A stretch of 14,477 nucleotides of DNA. Source: Prevotella sp. (GTDB lineage Bacteria; Bacteroidota; Bacteroidia; Bacteroidales; Bacteroidaceae). Position numbers and translations under genes: made by a program. The first letter of the stretch is position 1, and each line of letters starts with the position of its first letter. The DNA is taken from the NCBI GenBank assembly GCA_016283605.1, contig JAEENF010000132.1:1-14477 (forward strand), given 5' to 3'. Shown here piece after piece: positions 5,946 through 14,274 of this stretch. The notes under the pieces were generated by a model that saw only the letters and a list, made by a program, of their open reading frames with translations, was not told where the DNA came from and did not search any database.

Positions 5946-6461
5946 ATGGCTTTGATCAAATCATATCGCGGTCTCGCTCCCAAATGGGGGCGAGATTGCT
6001 ATTTTAGCGAGAATGCGACAATCGTTGGTGATGTAACGATGGGCGACGAATGCTCTGTGTGGTTCAACGCTGTAGTTCGTGGCGATGTGGCCCCTATCAC
6101 CATCGGCAACTGCACGAACGTTCAGGACGGCTCGTGTATCCACGTGACCCACGAAACGGGTCCCACACATATCGGCAACTATGTGACGATTGGTCACAAC
6201 GTAACTGTTCATGCTTGCACCATCCACGATAACGCCCTTATCGGCATGGGCTCTACCCTGCTCGATGGCTGTGAGATCGGTGAAGGCAGTATAGTAGCCG
6301 CAGGCGCATTGGTGCTACAGAACACCAAGATTCCTGCTGGTGAGATTTGGGGGGGCGTGCCTGCAAAATATCTGAAGCCAGTCAGTCCTGGACAGACGGA
6401 CAACGCCAAGCACTACGTCGCATACTCCAAGTTCTATTTGGAAGACAACAACATGAAATGA
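5946..6461 (+). CDS. Gamma-class carbonic anhydrase family protein
   Basis: A 171-residue left-handed beta-helix protein of the gamma carbonic anhydrase / YrdA-PaaY group, with hexapeptide repeats from about 20 to 140 (NATIVGDVTMGDE, IGNYVTIGHNVTV and similar). The three zinc-binding histidines are in register: His66 (CIHVTH), His84 (TIGHNV) and His89 (TVHAC). Arg45 and Asp47 (VVRGDV) and Gln60-Asp61 (NVQDGS) match conserved active-site residues. The acidic proton-shuttle loop of the archaeal Cam enzyme is missing, so activity may be low or the substrate different. No signal peptide, so cytosolic and probably trimeric. It lies 3 nt after mdh and overlaps the transporter start by ATGA, so translation is probably coupled. 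CO2/bicarbonate conversion would fit the neighbouring malate dehydrogenase. Confidence 0.9.
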   Translation: MALIKSYRGLAPKWGRDCYFSENATIVGDVTMGDECSVWFNAVVRGDVAPITIGNCTNVQDGSCIHVTHETGPTHIGNYVTIGHNVTVHACTIHDNALIGMGSTLLDGCEIGEGSIVAAGALVLQNTKIPAGEIWGGVPAKYLKPVSPGQTDNAKHYVAYSKFYLEDNNMK

Positions 6462-7414
6462 ATGTAGTACGTTTCATTAAGGACTGGACATTACCTGTAG
6501 CAATGGGCATCGGAGCGGTGGCATACCTCATCTTCGGCCTTACGCCATCGCTGGATGGGGCTGCAAGATTCTTTGGACCTATCTTCCAGGCCATCCTGCC
6601 GCTGTTCATGTTCCTGGTGCTATTCGTCACATTCTGCAAGGTGGACTTCCGTCAGCTGCGGCCTGTAGGCTGGCACTTCTGGACGGGTGTATTCCAATTG
6701 CTGTTCATCGGCGCCCTGATGGGACTGATACTCGGTTTCCACATGCAGAGCGACAGCCTCATCCTGATGGAAGCCATTCTGATGTGTGTGATCTGTCCCT
6801 GTGCCACAGCAGCGGCTGTCGTCACCCAGAAACTCGGTGGCTCGCTGGAACAAATGACCACCTATACCTTCCTGTCAAACTTCATCACCGTCGTACTGGT
6901 ACCTGTGTGTTTCCCCATGATTGAGAAGTCTGCCGACATTACTTTCTGGGCAGCTTTCATCAAGATACTGCATGAGGTATTCATCGTACTGATACTACCC
7001 ATGTTCCTGGCCTATATCGTGAAACACTATCTGCATCGCCTGCACCAGAAAATCATCTCCATCCGCGATCTGAGCTATTACCTTTGGGCCTGTTCACTGA
7101 TGATTGTCACAGGCACAACGGTGAAGAACATCGTGAATGCAAACACGACAATCGCCCTATTGACTGCTATCGCCATCCTGGGTCTGCTGATGTGTGTGGT
7201 ACAATTTGCCGTAGGACGTTTCATCGGGCATTACTTCAATCATACCCAAGAGGCAGGACAGGCGTTAGGGCAAAAGAACACGGCCTTCGCCATCTGGCTT
7301 TCCACCACCTACCTGAATCCTCTCTCGTCAGTAGGACCAGGTTGCTACATCCTCTGGCAGAATATTATTAATAGTATTGAAATCTGGCAACATCGTAAAA
7401 CAAATAAGGAGTGA
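6458..7414 (+). CDS. BASS-type (bile acid:sodium symporter superfamily) membrane transporter
   Basis: A 318-residue inner-membrane protein made almost wholly of hydrophobic segments (about 9-10), the size of the bile acid:sodium symporter / arsenite exporter superfamily. The segment VVTQKLGGSLEQMTTYTFLS and the late GQALGQKNTAFAIWLSTTY correspond to the broken-helix and ALGQ-NTA regions typical of this fold. The start is ATG 6458, overlapping the carbonic anhydrase stop as ATGA; the open frame extends further upstream, but that part is inside the carbonic anhydrase gene and is not hydrophobic. The stop codon lies within the terminator stem. Substrate is unknown; an organic or inorganic anion linked to malate or bicarbonate metabolism is a guess from context. 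Confidence 0.8.
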   Translation: MNVVRFIKDWTLPVAMGIGAVAYLIFGLTPSLDGAARFFGPIFQAILPLFMFLVLFVTFCKVDFRQLRPVGWHFWTGVFQLLFIGALMGLILGFHMQSDSLILMEAILMCVICPCATAAAVVTQKLGGSLEQMTTYTFLSNFITVVLVPVCFPMIEKSADITFWAAFIKILHEVFIVLILPMFLAYIVKHYLHRLHQKIISIRDLSYYLWACSLMIVTGTTVKNIVNANTTIALLTAIAILGLLMCVVQFAVGRFIGHYFNHTQEAGQALGQKNTAFAIWLSTTYLNPLSSVGPGCYILWQNIINSIEIWQHRKTNKE

Positions 7415-7437
7415 TTCTTCGTCACTCCTCATTTATT
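7403..7437. terminator. Bidirectional hairpin terminator
   Basis: AGGAGTGA (7407-7414) pairs perfectly with TCACTCCT (7422-7429) around a 7-nt loop. Flanking AATAA and TTATT can extend the stem, giving A/T-rich tails on both sides. It sits between the convergent transporter and FMN-binding genes and includes the transporter TGA. Confidence 0.8.
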
Positions 7438-7443
7438 CCCTTC

Positions 7444-7827
7444 TTATTTGTTCTTCTGAAAGTGGTCGAGACCCTTCTGGACATTATCGATGATGGCCTG
7501 CGAGGTAAACGTAGCCCCAGTCACGGCGTCGACCTTCTTCGCTTTGGCCTCTTTTACACTCAAACCGTCCCAAGCGGTAATCAACGCCTTCTTCACCTTT
7601 GCAAGATACTTTGGCGTTTCTTGGTTCTTCAGCACCTCCACCTTCTCAATCTTATTCTTCTTGATGTAGATCTTCACAGGTACAGGACCATTATATCCCT
7701 CCACGTTCTGAGTAAGGGTTGTGGTATTAACGATAGTGACGCCATTTTCCTTGGTGATGGCTCCATCCTGTTTGCCGGCACTCATCAGCACTACGGCTGC
7801 AAATACTAACACAATGTACTTTTTCAT
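7444..7827 (-). CDS. Exported FMN-binding domain protein
   Basis: A 127-residue protein with an N-terminal signal segment (MKKYIVLVFAAVVLMSAG) and one FMN_bind domain (about 28-120), the domain found in NqrC and RnfG. The flavinylation motif DAVTGATFTS (100-109) is intact; by analogy the ApbE flavin transferase would link FMN to Thr106, giving a covalent periplasmic electron carrier. There is no lipobox cysteine and no other redox domain. No Nqr, Rnf or ApbE gene is nearby, so the partner is unknown. It is a single gene with its own promoter, closed by the shared hairpin. The family is clear; the role in extracytoplasmic electron transfer is inferred. Confidence 0.87.
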   Translation of the reverse strand: MKKYIVLVFAAVVLMSAGKQDGAITKENGVTIVNTTTLTQNVEGYNGPVPVKIYIKKNKIEKVEVLKNQETPKYLAKVKKALITAWDGLSVKEAKAKKVDAVTGATFTSQAIIDNVQKGLDHFQKNK

Positions 7828-7871
7828 TCTCTGTATATCTAATAAATCATTAATTCTTATGAATTGGACGG

Positions 7872-7879
7872 CAAAGTTA
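7872..7879 (-). promoter_or_regulatory. -7 box for the FMN-binding protein gene
   Basis: The minus strand carries TAACTTTG 44 nt upstream of the ATG at 7827. The nearest TTTG upstream is only 14 nt away, so the -33 element is not certain. Confidence 0.55.
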
Positions 7880-7900
7880 CAAATAAATCAAAACAAAGTA

Positions 7901-7930
7901 TTGGTTTTTAAGAAATATTTTATACCTTTG
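7901..7930 (+). promoter_or_regulatory. Promoter of the 5'-nucleotidase gene
   Basis: TTG (7901-7903), then 19 nt, then TACCTTTG (7923-7930), matches the Bacteroidetes consensus. The ATG follows 33 nt later. Confidence 0.75.
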
Positions 7931-7963
7931 CAGTCCCGTTAATAACTTTTAGTGAATCTTGTG

Positions 7964-9391
7964 ATGATTAAAAAATCTTTTTTGATTGCTCTCATAGGCA
8001 TTTTTGCTATAGCGACCTATGGTGAAAAACGTGACATCCATATTCTGGCTGTCAACGATATGCATGCCCAAATAGAGGTATTTCCACTGTTAGCGGCATT
8101 AGCCGACAGTCTCCGCACGATTGACCCTTCGCTGCTGATTCTCTCAGCAGGTGACAATCGCACAGGAAACCCCATCAATGACAAATACATCATTCCCGCA
8201 TACCCGATGGTGGCATTGATGAACCAAGTGGGATTCAACGCTTCAACATTAGGTAACCATGAGTTCGACGCTCAGTCACTGAAACGTCTGATAGGGCTGT
8301 CGAACTTCAGATACATCTGCGCCAACGCATTCCCATCAGACTCTTCTGGCATCAAACTCGTACCTTACCAGAGATTCGATGTGGAAGGTCTGAAGGTAGG
8401 CATTATTGGGTGCATCCAACTCAGTCCGGCCGCTGTTCCCAGCACACATCCTGACAATTTGAGAGGGATTAGCTTCAAGCCTGCTGAGGAGATTATCCCC
8501 CAGTACGAATGGCTGAGCAAAGAATGCGACGTGACGATTCTGCTGTCGCATCTGGGGTATCCTGATGACATTAAGATGGCCGAAAAGTTCCCTTGGCTCG
8601 ATCTGATTATCGGTGGGCATACCCACACGCAGCTGAAGGGCAACGAAGTAAAGAACGGTGTACTCATCACCCAAAACAAGAACAAACTGCATCGTGTCAC
8701 CTATATCACCCTCACCATAGAAGACGGCAAGGTAGTTAACAAGAAAGCAGAATATATTGATGTAAGAAAGTATCCCAACACCGTGAAAGTGGTAGAGGAG
8801 ATGGTAAGGTTCTACAATGACAATCCCACCCTTCGCAAAGTGTTAGGCATTGCCGATACACCTTTCCAGACACGCGAGGAACTGGGATGTATGATGTGTG
8901 ACGCCTTCATGGAAGAAACAGGAGCAGAGATAGGCATCGAGAATCCTGGTGGCGTACGTATCGACGCTCTGCCTCAAGGTGACATTACCGTACGCGATGT
9001 TCTGGAGATGGATCCTTTCGACAACCACGCTGTCATTCTCGAACTGACCGGCGAGGAGATTGCCCACATGATGCTCACTTACTGCCACAATACGCTTCAT
9101 AGCTTCCCATACGTTGGCGGCATGAAATGCGAGATTTACCAGGAGAAAGATTTCCCCGAGAAAATCAAGAACATCAAACTGCTGACCCTCGACGGAAAGA
9201 AACTGAACATGAAGAAGAAGAAGTACAAGGTGGTGACCAACAGCTACATCCCTGCAACGAGTGAGATACCGCAAGGCTCCGCTCACACGCTGAACCTGGA
9301 GACTAGCGATATCATCATGAACTATCTGGAAAAGAAAAAAGTGGTCAGCTATCAAGGTGTGAGCCGACTGAAGATAATACCAGCTCAGTAG
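7964..9391 (+). CDS. Exported 5'-nucleotidase / cyclic phosphodiesterase (UshA family)
   Basis: A 475-residue secreted metallophosphatase. A signal peptide (MIKKSFLIALIGIFAIATYG) is followed by the calcineurin-like domain (about 24-250) with the dimetal motifs VNDMH (Asp32, His34), GDN (Asp64), GNHE (Asn98, His99), LSHLG (His196) and GGHTHT (His219, His221). The C-terminal 5_nucleotid_C domain (about 290-450) includes GIENPGGVRIDALPQGDITVRD. Such enzymes release nucleosides and phosphate from nucleotides outside the cytoplasm. ATG 7964 is preferred because the signal peptide begins there; in-frame GTG codons at 7952 and 7961 add only four residues. Both domains are in one protein here, whereas I recall some Bacteroidetes having them as neighbouring genes. 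The last 47 bp overlap the waaA gene end on the other strand. Exact substrate is unresolved. Confidence 0.88.
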   Translation: MIKKSFLIALIGIFAIATYGEKRDIHILAVNDMHAQIEVFPLLAALADSLRTIDPSLLILSAGDNRTGNPINDKYIIPAYPMVALMNQVGFNASTLGNHEFDAQSLKRLIGLSNFRYICANAFPSDSSGIKLVPYQRFDVEGLKVGIIGCIQLSPAAVPSTHPDNLRGISFKPAEEIIPQYEWLSKECDVTILLSHLGYPDDIKMAEKFPWLDLIIGGHTHTQLKGNEVKNGVLITQNKNKLHRVTYITLTIEDGKVVNKKAEYIDVRKYPNTVKVVEEMVRFYNDNPTLRKVLGIADTPFQTREELGCMMCDAFMEETGAEIGIENPGGVRIDALPQGDITVRDVLEMDPFDNHAVILELTGEEIAHMMLTYCHNTLHSFPYVGGMKCEIYQEKDFPEKIKNIKLLTLDGKKLNMKKKKYKVVTNSYIPATSEIPQGSAHTLNLETSDIIMNYLEKKKVVSYQGVSRLKIIPAQ

Positions 9392-10607
9392 CTCCGGCAA
9401 GACGTTTCACATATTGTCCTGCCAACTGTCCCTGCTCCTTCATATACGACGGGTCTGACGCAAAGCGGTTCATCAACTGCTCAAACTCTGCATAGTCGTG
9501 AATCTCCTGCCCACCACACTTCTTCAGGCCCTGTGCCTCCTGGAACTTCTGGTTGTTGGGGCCGAAGAACACAGGTACATCCCAAACAGCAGCCTCTAAA
9601 AGATTATGAATGCCTACGCCAAAGCCGCCTCCGACGTATGCGACATCACCATAATGATAGATGCTCGACAGAAGTCCAAAACAGTTGATGATAAGCACCT
9701 CAGCATGCTTTAATATTTCGGAGTTCTCAGCGTTTTCTGAGCACTCGGAATAGCGGATGACCTTCCGGCCTTCGAGGAGTTTCTCAATCTGCTGCAAATG
9801 ATCTTCGCCAATGACATGGGGGGCGATGATCAGTTTCCAATCCTTATGCTCATTGAAGTACTTGATAAAGATATCCTCATCAGGTGGCCAGCTGCTACCA
9901 GCCACAAAAACTTTCGGTTTGGAGTTTTCTCCTCCCTCCAGAAAAGCCTCCACGATGGGCAACTGTTTTGCCGCTTCCTTGATCTGAAGCACACGATCGA
10001 AACGGGTATCGCCCACAACAGTGACATCCTTGATGCCAATTTTCTCCAATAAGTCCTTGGAGACTTCATTCTGTACGAAGAAATGCGTAAAACAGTTCAA
10101 TACACGGCCATACTGACGACCATACCACTTAAAGAACACCTGATCAGGGCGGAAAATACTCGATACACTATATACGGGAACATTTCTGTGTTTCAGAATA
10201 TGCAGGTAGTTATACCAGAACTCGTACTTGATAAAGAACGCCATAACAGGACGTATCAGACGCAGGAATCTGATCGCGTTGACGGGAGTATCCAACGGCA
10301 GATAACAAATAATGTCGGCGCCCTCGTAATTTTTCCTCACCTCATAGCCTGAAGGCGAGAAGAATGTCAGCAGGATCTTGTAGTCTGGATGATCCTTTCG
10401 CAGGCGCTCCATCAGCGGTCGCCCCTGCTCAAATTCCCCTAAAGAGGCCGCATGAAACCACACATACTTCGCTTGGGGATCTACTTTATCCTTCAGCACA
10501 CGGAAAGCCTCACGCTCACCACGCCACATCTTGCGCACCTTCTCGTTGAAGCGACTGTAGACAGCCACACCCAACAGGTAGAAATATATGATGAGGTTGT
10601 AAATCAT
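9345..10607 (-). CDS. waaA: 3-deoxy-D-manno-octulosonic acid (Kdo) transferase
   Basis: A 420-residue GT-B glycosyltransferase that adds Kdo from CMP-Kdo to the lipid A precursor at the inner membrane. An N-terminal membrane anchor (about 3-17, YNLIIYFYLLGVAVY) is followed by the conserved FHAASLGEF with the catalytic base Glu58. The C-terminal half carries GSSWPPDE, the IIAPH segment and YVGGGFGVGIHNLLEAAVW, typical of the CMP-binding side. The length is normal. The ATG at 10607 overlaps the gltX stop as TGATG, so the two are co-transcribed and probably translationally coupled. The 3' end runs 47 bp into the convergent nucleotidase gene with no terminator visible. Whether one or two Kdo units are added cannot be told from sequence. 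Confidence 0.93.
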   Translation of the reverse strand: MIYNLIIYFYLLGVAVYSRFNEKVRKMWRGEREAFRVLKDKVDPQAKYVWFHAASLGEFEQGRPLMERLRKDHPDYKILLTFFSPSGYEVRKNYEGADIICYLPLDTPVNAIRFLRLIRPVMAFFIKYEFWYNYLHILKHRNVPVYSVSSIFRPDQVFFKWYGRQYGRVLNCFTHFFVQNEVSKDLLEKIGIKDVTVVGDTRFDRVLQIKEAAKQLPIVEAFLEGGENSKPKVFVAGSSWPPDEDIFIKYFNEHKDWKLIIAPHVIGEDHLQQIEKLLEGRKVIRYSECSENAENSEILKHAEVLIINCFGLLSSIYHYGDVAYVGGGFGVGIHNLLEAAVWDVPVFFGPNNQKFQEAQGLKKCGGQEIHDYAEFEQLMNRFASDPSYMKEQGQLAGQYVKRLAGATELVLSSVGSHLDS

Positions 10608-12124
10608 CAGCCGAGCACTTCTATCGCACGTTTTGTTCTCTTGATGGTCTCCTCTTTACCCAGGAAGGCCGAGATATCGAACATTCCTGGCCCCTTACCT
10701 TCACCAACAAGCGCCAGACGCCAGGCATTCATCACATTGCCAAGTTTGTATTCCTTCTGCTCTACCCAGGCATGTACAATCTGCTCCTGATTCTCCAACG
10801 AGAAATCATCAATATCCTCCAGCACACCAATGAGCTCAGTCAACACAGCGGCAGAGTCTTCCTTCCAGCGTTTCTTCGCTGTCTTCTCATCATATGTCGT
10901 TGGAGCCTCGAAGAAGAACGAGCACAGAGGCCACAGTTCCTTGACGAACGAAACACGATCCTTCATCATCGCTGTCACTGCCGTCACACGCTCTAGCGTC
11001 TCCTCAGGACAATGCTCCTTCACGATGGGGAAGAACAAGGCGGTAATCTCTTCTACTGACTTCTTTAGGATATACTCATGATTAAACCAAATGCCCTTGT
11101 CGTAGGCAAACTTCGCACCTGCCTTCGAACATTTTGTGATATCAAACAACGGCACCAGTTCATCGAGCGTAAACAATTCCTGCTCCGTACCAGGGTTCCA
11201 TCCTAGCAAAGCGAGGAAATTAATCACTGCTTCAGGGAAGTAGCCATCCTCGCGATAGCCACGACTCACCTCACCTGTCTTCGGATCATGCCATTCCAAT
11301 GGGAAAACGGGGAATCCCAGACGGTCACCATCACGCTTCGAGAGCTTTCCCTTGCCATCGGGCTTCAGCAACAACGGCAGATGAGCAAACTGTGGCATCG
11401 TATCCTCCCATCCAAAGGCCTGATAGAGCAACACATGCAAGGGAGCTGAAGGCAGCCACTCTTCACCACGAATGACGTGGGAGATCTCCATCAGATGATC
11501 GTCCACGATGTTTGCCAGATGATAGGTTGGCAACTGGTCAGCACTCTTATAGAGTACTTTGTCATCAAGTATATCGCTCTTTACGCGTACCTCACCACGA
11601 ATCAGGTCGTTGACCAACACTTCCTGTCCTGCCTCGATCTTAAAACGTATCACATACTGCTTTCCATCGGCTATTAGCCGCTCGACCTCCTCCCTAGGCA
11701 GTGTCAACGAGTTTCGCATCTGGCTACGCGTATGACTATCATACTGGAAATTCTGGATTTCAGTACGCTTAGCCTCCAGTTCCTCTGGGGTATCAAATGC
11801 GATATAAGCCTTATCGGCATCTAATAGTTGCTGTACATATTTCTTATAGATGTCACGACGTTCACTCTGACGGTATGGACCCTTATCACCACCGAAGCTT
11901 ACGCCCTCGTCGAACTGGATACCCAGCCACTTGAACGACTCGATGATATACTCCTCCGCACCTGGCACGAAACGGTTCGAGTCCGTATCCTCAATACGGA
12001 ATACAAGATCGCCGCCATGCTGACGTGCAAAAAGATAATTGTACAAGGCAGTACGCACACCGCCAATATGTAAGGCTCCCGTAGGACTGGGGGCAAAACG
12101 CACCCTAACTCTTCTTTCTGACAT
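10607..12124 (-). CDS. gltX: Glutamate--tRNA ligase
   Basis: A 505-residue class I aminoacyl-tRNA synthetase charging tRNA-Glu. The HIGH-type signature is HIGG (19-22, in APSPTGALHIGGVRTALYN) and the KMSKS-type loop is KLSKR (260-264). The Rossmann catalytic domain occupies roughly 1-320 and the helical anticodon-binding domain the rest. The length is normal for bacterial GluRS. ATG 12124 is chosen because MSERRVRVRFAPSPTG is the family N-terminus; the open frame upstream only translates the AATCTGTG repeat and promoter. It is first in an operon with waaA (1-base overlap) and divergent from the PgpH-like gene. Assignment as GluRS rather than GlnRS rests on the bacterial-type sequence. Confidence 0.95.
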   Translation of the reverse strand: MSERRVRVRFAPSPTGALHIGGVRTALYNYLFARQHGGDLVFRIEDTDSNRFVPGAEEYIIESFKWLGIQFDEGVSFGGDKGPYRQSERRDIYKKYVQQLLDADKAYIAFDTPEELEAKRTEIQNFQYDSHTRSQMRNSLTLPREEVERLIADGKQYVIRFKIEAGQEVLVNDLIRGEVRVKSDILDDKVLYKSADQLPTYHLANIVDDHLMEISHVIRGEEWLPSAPLHVLLYQAFGWEDTMPQFAHLPLLLKPDGKGKLSKRDGDRLGFPVFPLEWHDPKTGEVSRGYREDGYFPEAVINFLALLGWNPGTEQELFTLDELVPLFDITKCSKAGAKFAYDKGIWFNHEYILKKSVEEITALFFPIVKEHCPEETLERVTAVTAMMKDRVSFVKELWPLCSFFFEAPTTYDEKTAKKRWKEDSAAVLTELIGVLEDIDDFSLENQEQIVHAWVEQKEYKLGNVMNAWRLALVGEGKGPGMFDISAFLGKEETIKRTKRAIEVLG

Positions 12125-12144
12125 AAAACTACCAATTTTGCCTG

Positions 12145-12152
12145 CAAAGGTA
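12145..12152 (-). promoter_or_regulatory. -7 box for gltX-waaA
   Basis: The minus strand carries TACCTTTG 20 nt upstream of the gltX ATG. The upstream zone at -33 is inside the AATCTGTG repeat. Confidence 0.65.
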
Positions 12153-12156
12153 CAAA

Positions 12157-12186
12157 AAAATCTGCGAAAATCAGTGTAATCTGTGG
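12157..12186 (+). repeat. Three-unit AATCTGTG repeat (copy 2) between divergent promoters
   Basis: AATCTGCG, AATCAGTG and AATCTGTG occur at 10 and 9 bp spacing, ending in GG. It is collinear with the copy at 4843-4872. It occupies most of the 43 bp between the gltX and PgpH -7 boxes. Confidence 0.75.
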
Positions 12187-12195
12187 CTTTATTTG

Positions 12196-12203
12196 TATCT
12201 TTG
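12196..12203 (+). promoter_or_regulatory. -7 box for the PgpH-like gene
   Basis: TATCTTTG followed by GCACC lies 19 nt before the ATG at 12223. It also shows that the TTG at 12193, which begins the longest open frame, cannot be the start. Confidence 0.7.
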
Positions 12204-12222
12204 CACCAAAATAGGCACAATT

Positions 12223-14274
12223 ATGAGTAATTTCAACCCCAAGACAGATATCTCCTGGCGTGATTTTCTCATCCGCACGGGACTAATCATCGCAAGTGTA
12301 GCCATTATTGTTTGGTTCATGCCACGCGACAGCCATAATAGTTTCAAGATAGAGAAAGGACGTCCTTGGACCCATGCGGACATGAGTGCGCCCTTCGACT
12401 TCCCCATCTATAAGAGTGACGATGTCGTGAAAGCCGAACGTGACTCGCTGATGAGACTATACGAGCCTTACTTTAATTATAATAAGGAGACCGAGTTGAT
12501 ACAGGTGCGACAGTTCATGAAGGATTATAACAAAGGTATCCCTGGACTGCCTGAGGATTATACCGTTCTCATCTCCAACCGTCTGCGTAACATCTATGCA
12601 CAAGGCATTATGAGTAACTCCGACTACGCCAGGTTCAATAAGGATACCACCCAGATGATCCGTATTGTCAATGGAAAGATTGCCAGCAGCAACTATATCA
12701 CCAAGATCTATTCTACGATAACAGCCTACGAGCAGATCTTTCAGGAGCAGGAATTGATGGCCTATCGCGATGTACTTCTGAAATGTAATCTCAATGACTA
12801 TATCAGTCCAAACCTCTTATACGATAAAGATCGTAGCGAGGCCAGTCTGAGCGACCTTCAGAACAGTATACCCTTGGCAAGTGGAGTTGTGCAGCGAGGC
12901 CAGAAAATCATTGACCGCGGAGACATCATCGATTCGAAGACCTACAACATTCTCATGTCCTATCAACGTGAATTGGATCGCCGTGAGAAAAGTGATCAGC
13001 AAATCAGTGTTACCATCTTGGGACAGATACTCTACGTCACTCTATTGATGATTTGCCTCACCGTATTCCTTACCCTATTCCGTAAGGACTATTTCGAGAA
13101 ACCACGCCCACTGACGATGCTCTACTCACTCATCATCGTCTTCACCATCACTGCCTCACTGATGATTAGTCATAACGTACTTCACGTCTACATCATTCCT
13201 TTCGTGATGGTACCCATCTTCATCCGCGTGTTCATGGACTCGCGTACGGCCTTTATCTCCCACGTTACGATGATCCTTATCTGCGCTTGTATGCTACAAC
13301 ATCCTTTGGAGTTCATCGCCGTTGAACTGGTGGCCGGTCTCGTAGCCATTTACTCCCTGCGCGAGCTATCCAGCCGTTCTCAGCTATTCTGGACCGCAGT
13401 ACTCGTTACCATAGCTGCAGCACTCACCAGTCTGGCCCTCGCCTGGATCCGTGACAACAGTCTCACAAAGTTCGACATCAGCGAACTCAATTACCTCGTC
13501 ATCAATGGACTGTTGTTGTTCTGTTCCTATCCCCTACTCTACCTTATCGAGAAGGCATTCGGCTTTACTTCAAATATCACGCTCATTGAGCTCTCCGACA
13601 TGAATAAGGCCCTGTTACGACGCATGAGCGAGGTGGCTCCAGGCACATTCAACCACTCCATACAAGTGGCGAACCTCGCTGGCGAAATCGCCCGTAAAAT
13701 TGATGCCAAAAGTCAGCTGGTACGTACAGGTGCCCTTTACCACGACATAGGAAAAATCCTCAACCCCATCTATTTCACAGAGAACCAGTCAGGTGTAAAT
13801 CCCCACGAAAGCATGGACTATGTGGAAAGTGCTCAAATAATCATCAGTCACGTGACCGAAGGTCTGAAACTGGCCGACAAGTACAATCTGCCTGATATCA
13901 TCCGTGAGTTCATTACCACCCACCATGGACTCGGCAAAGCCAAATACTTTTATATCCAACAGAAGAACAAATTCCCTGATGATCCTGTTGACGATCTACT
14001 TTTCACCTACCCTGGTCCTAATCCATACACGAAGGAACAAGCTATATTAATGATGGCAGACGCTGTCGAAGCCGCCTCGCGCTCACTGCCAGACTATACG
14101 GAGAAAAGCATCCGCGAACTGGTTGATCGTTTGATTGACGGTCAGGTAGCCGACGGCTGTTTCAAGGATTGTCCCATTACCTTCCGCGATATCGCCTACG
14201 CTAAGACAGTGCTCATCGAGAAGCTGAAAACCATCTACCACACCCGTGTCAGCTACCCGGAACTGAAGAAATGA
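12223..14274 (+). CDS. pgpH: 7TM-HD membrane phosphodiesterase, PgpH type (predicted c-di-AMP hydrolase)
   Basis: A 683-residue inner-membrane protein with PgpH architecture: one membrane helix at about 17-33; an extracytoplasmic 7TMR-HDED domain at about 35-262 that includes GVVQRGQKIIDRGDII; a seven-helix 7TMR-HD segment at about 264-447; and a cytoplasmic HD domain at about 470-640. Metal ligands are complete: His478 (FNHSIQ), His507-Asp508 (LYHDIGK), His543 (IISHV), His567-His568 (TTHHG) and Asp613 (MADAVEA). In Firmicutes this family cleaves c-di-AMP to pApA; the same activity here is inferred. ATG 12223 is chosen because the promoter box overlaps the upstream part of the open frame. It is monocistronic and divergent from gltX, and its TGA forms part of the hairpin at 14273-14300. 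The symbol is by architecture. Confidence 0.88.
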   Translation: MSNFNPKTDISWRDFLIRTGLIIASVAIIVWFMPRDSHNSFKIEKGRPWTHADMSAPFDFPIYKSDDVVKAERDSLMRLYEPYFNYNKETELIQVRQFMKDYNKGIPGLPEDYTVLISNRLRNIYAQGIMSNSDYARFNKDTTQMIRIVNGKIASSNYITKIYSTITAYEQIFQEQELMAYRDVLLKCNLNDYISPNLLYDKDRSEASLSDLQNSIPLASGVVQRGQKIIDRGDIIDSKTYNILMSYQRELDRREKSDQQISVTILGQILYVTLLMICLTVFLTLFRKDYFEKPRPLTMLYSLIIVFTITASLMISHNVLHVYIIPFVMVPIFIRVFMDSRTAFISHVTMILICACMLQHPLEFIAVELVAGLVAIYSLRELSSRSQLFWTAVLVTIAAALTSLALAWIRDNSLTKFDISELNYLVINGLLLFCSYPLLYLIEKAFGFTSNITLIELSDMNKALLRRMSEVAPGTFNHSIQVANLAGEIARKIDAKSQLVRTGALYHDIGKILNPIYFTENQSGVNPHESMDYVESAQIIISHVTEGLKLADKYNLPDIIREFITTHHGLGKAKYFYIQQKNKFPDDPVDDLLFTYPGPNPYTKEQAILMMADAVEAASRSLPDYTEKSIRELVDRLIDGQVADGCFKDCPITFRDIAYAKTVLIEKLKTIYHTRVSYPELKK

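Noticed and set aside
6347..6457. 37-codon upstream extension of the transporter gene
   Set aside because: It lies inside the carbonic anhydrase gene, is hydrophilic and lacks a family match; ATG 6458 in an ATGA overlap is the better start.
12125..12220. 32-codon N-terminal extension of gltX
   Set aside because: The extension translates the AATCTGTG repeat (giving a TDYTD string) and the promoter; MSERRVRVRFAPSPTG at 12124 is the family N-terminus.
12193..12222. Ten-codon N-terminal extension of the PgpH-like protein from TTG 12193
   Set aside because: It would overlap the TATCTTTG promoter box at 12196-12203; ATG 12223 is preferred.
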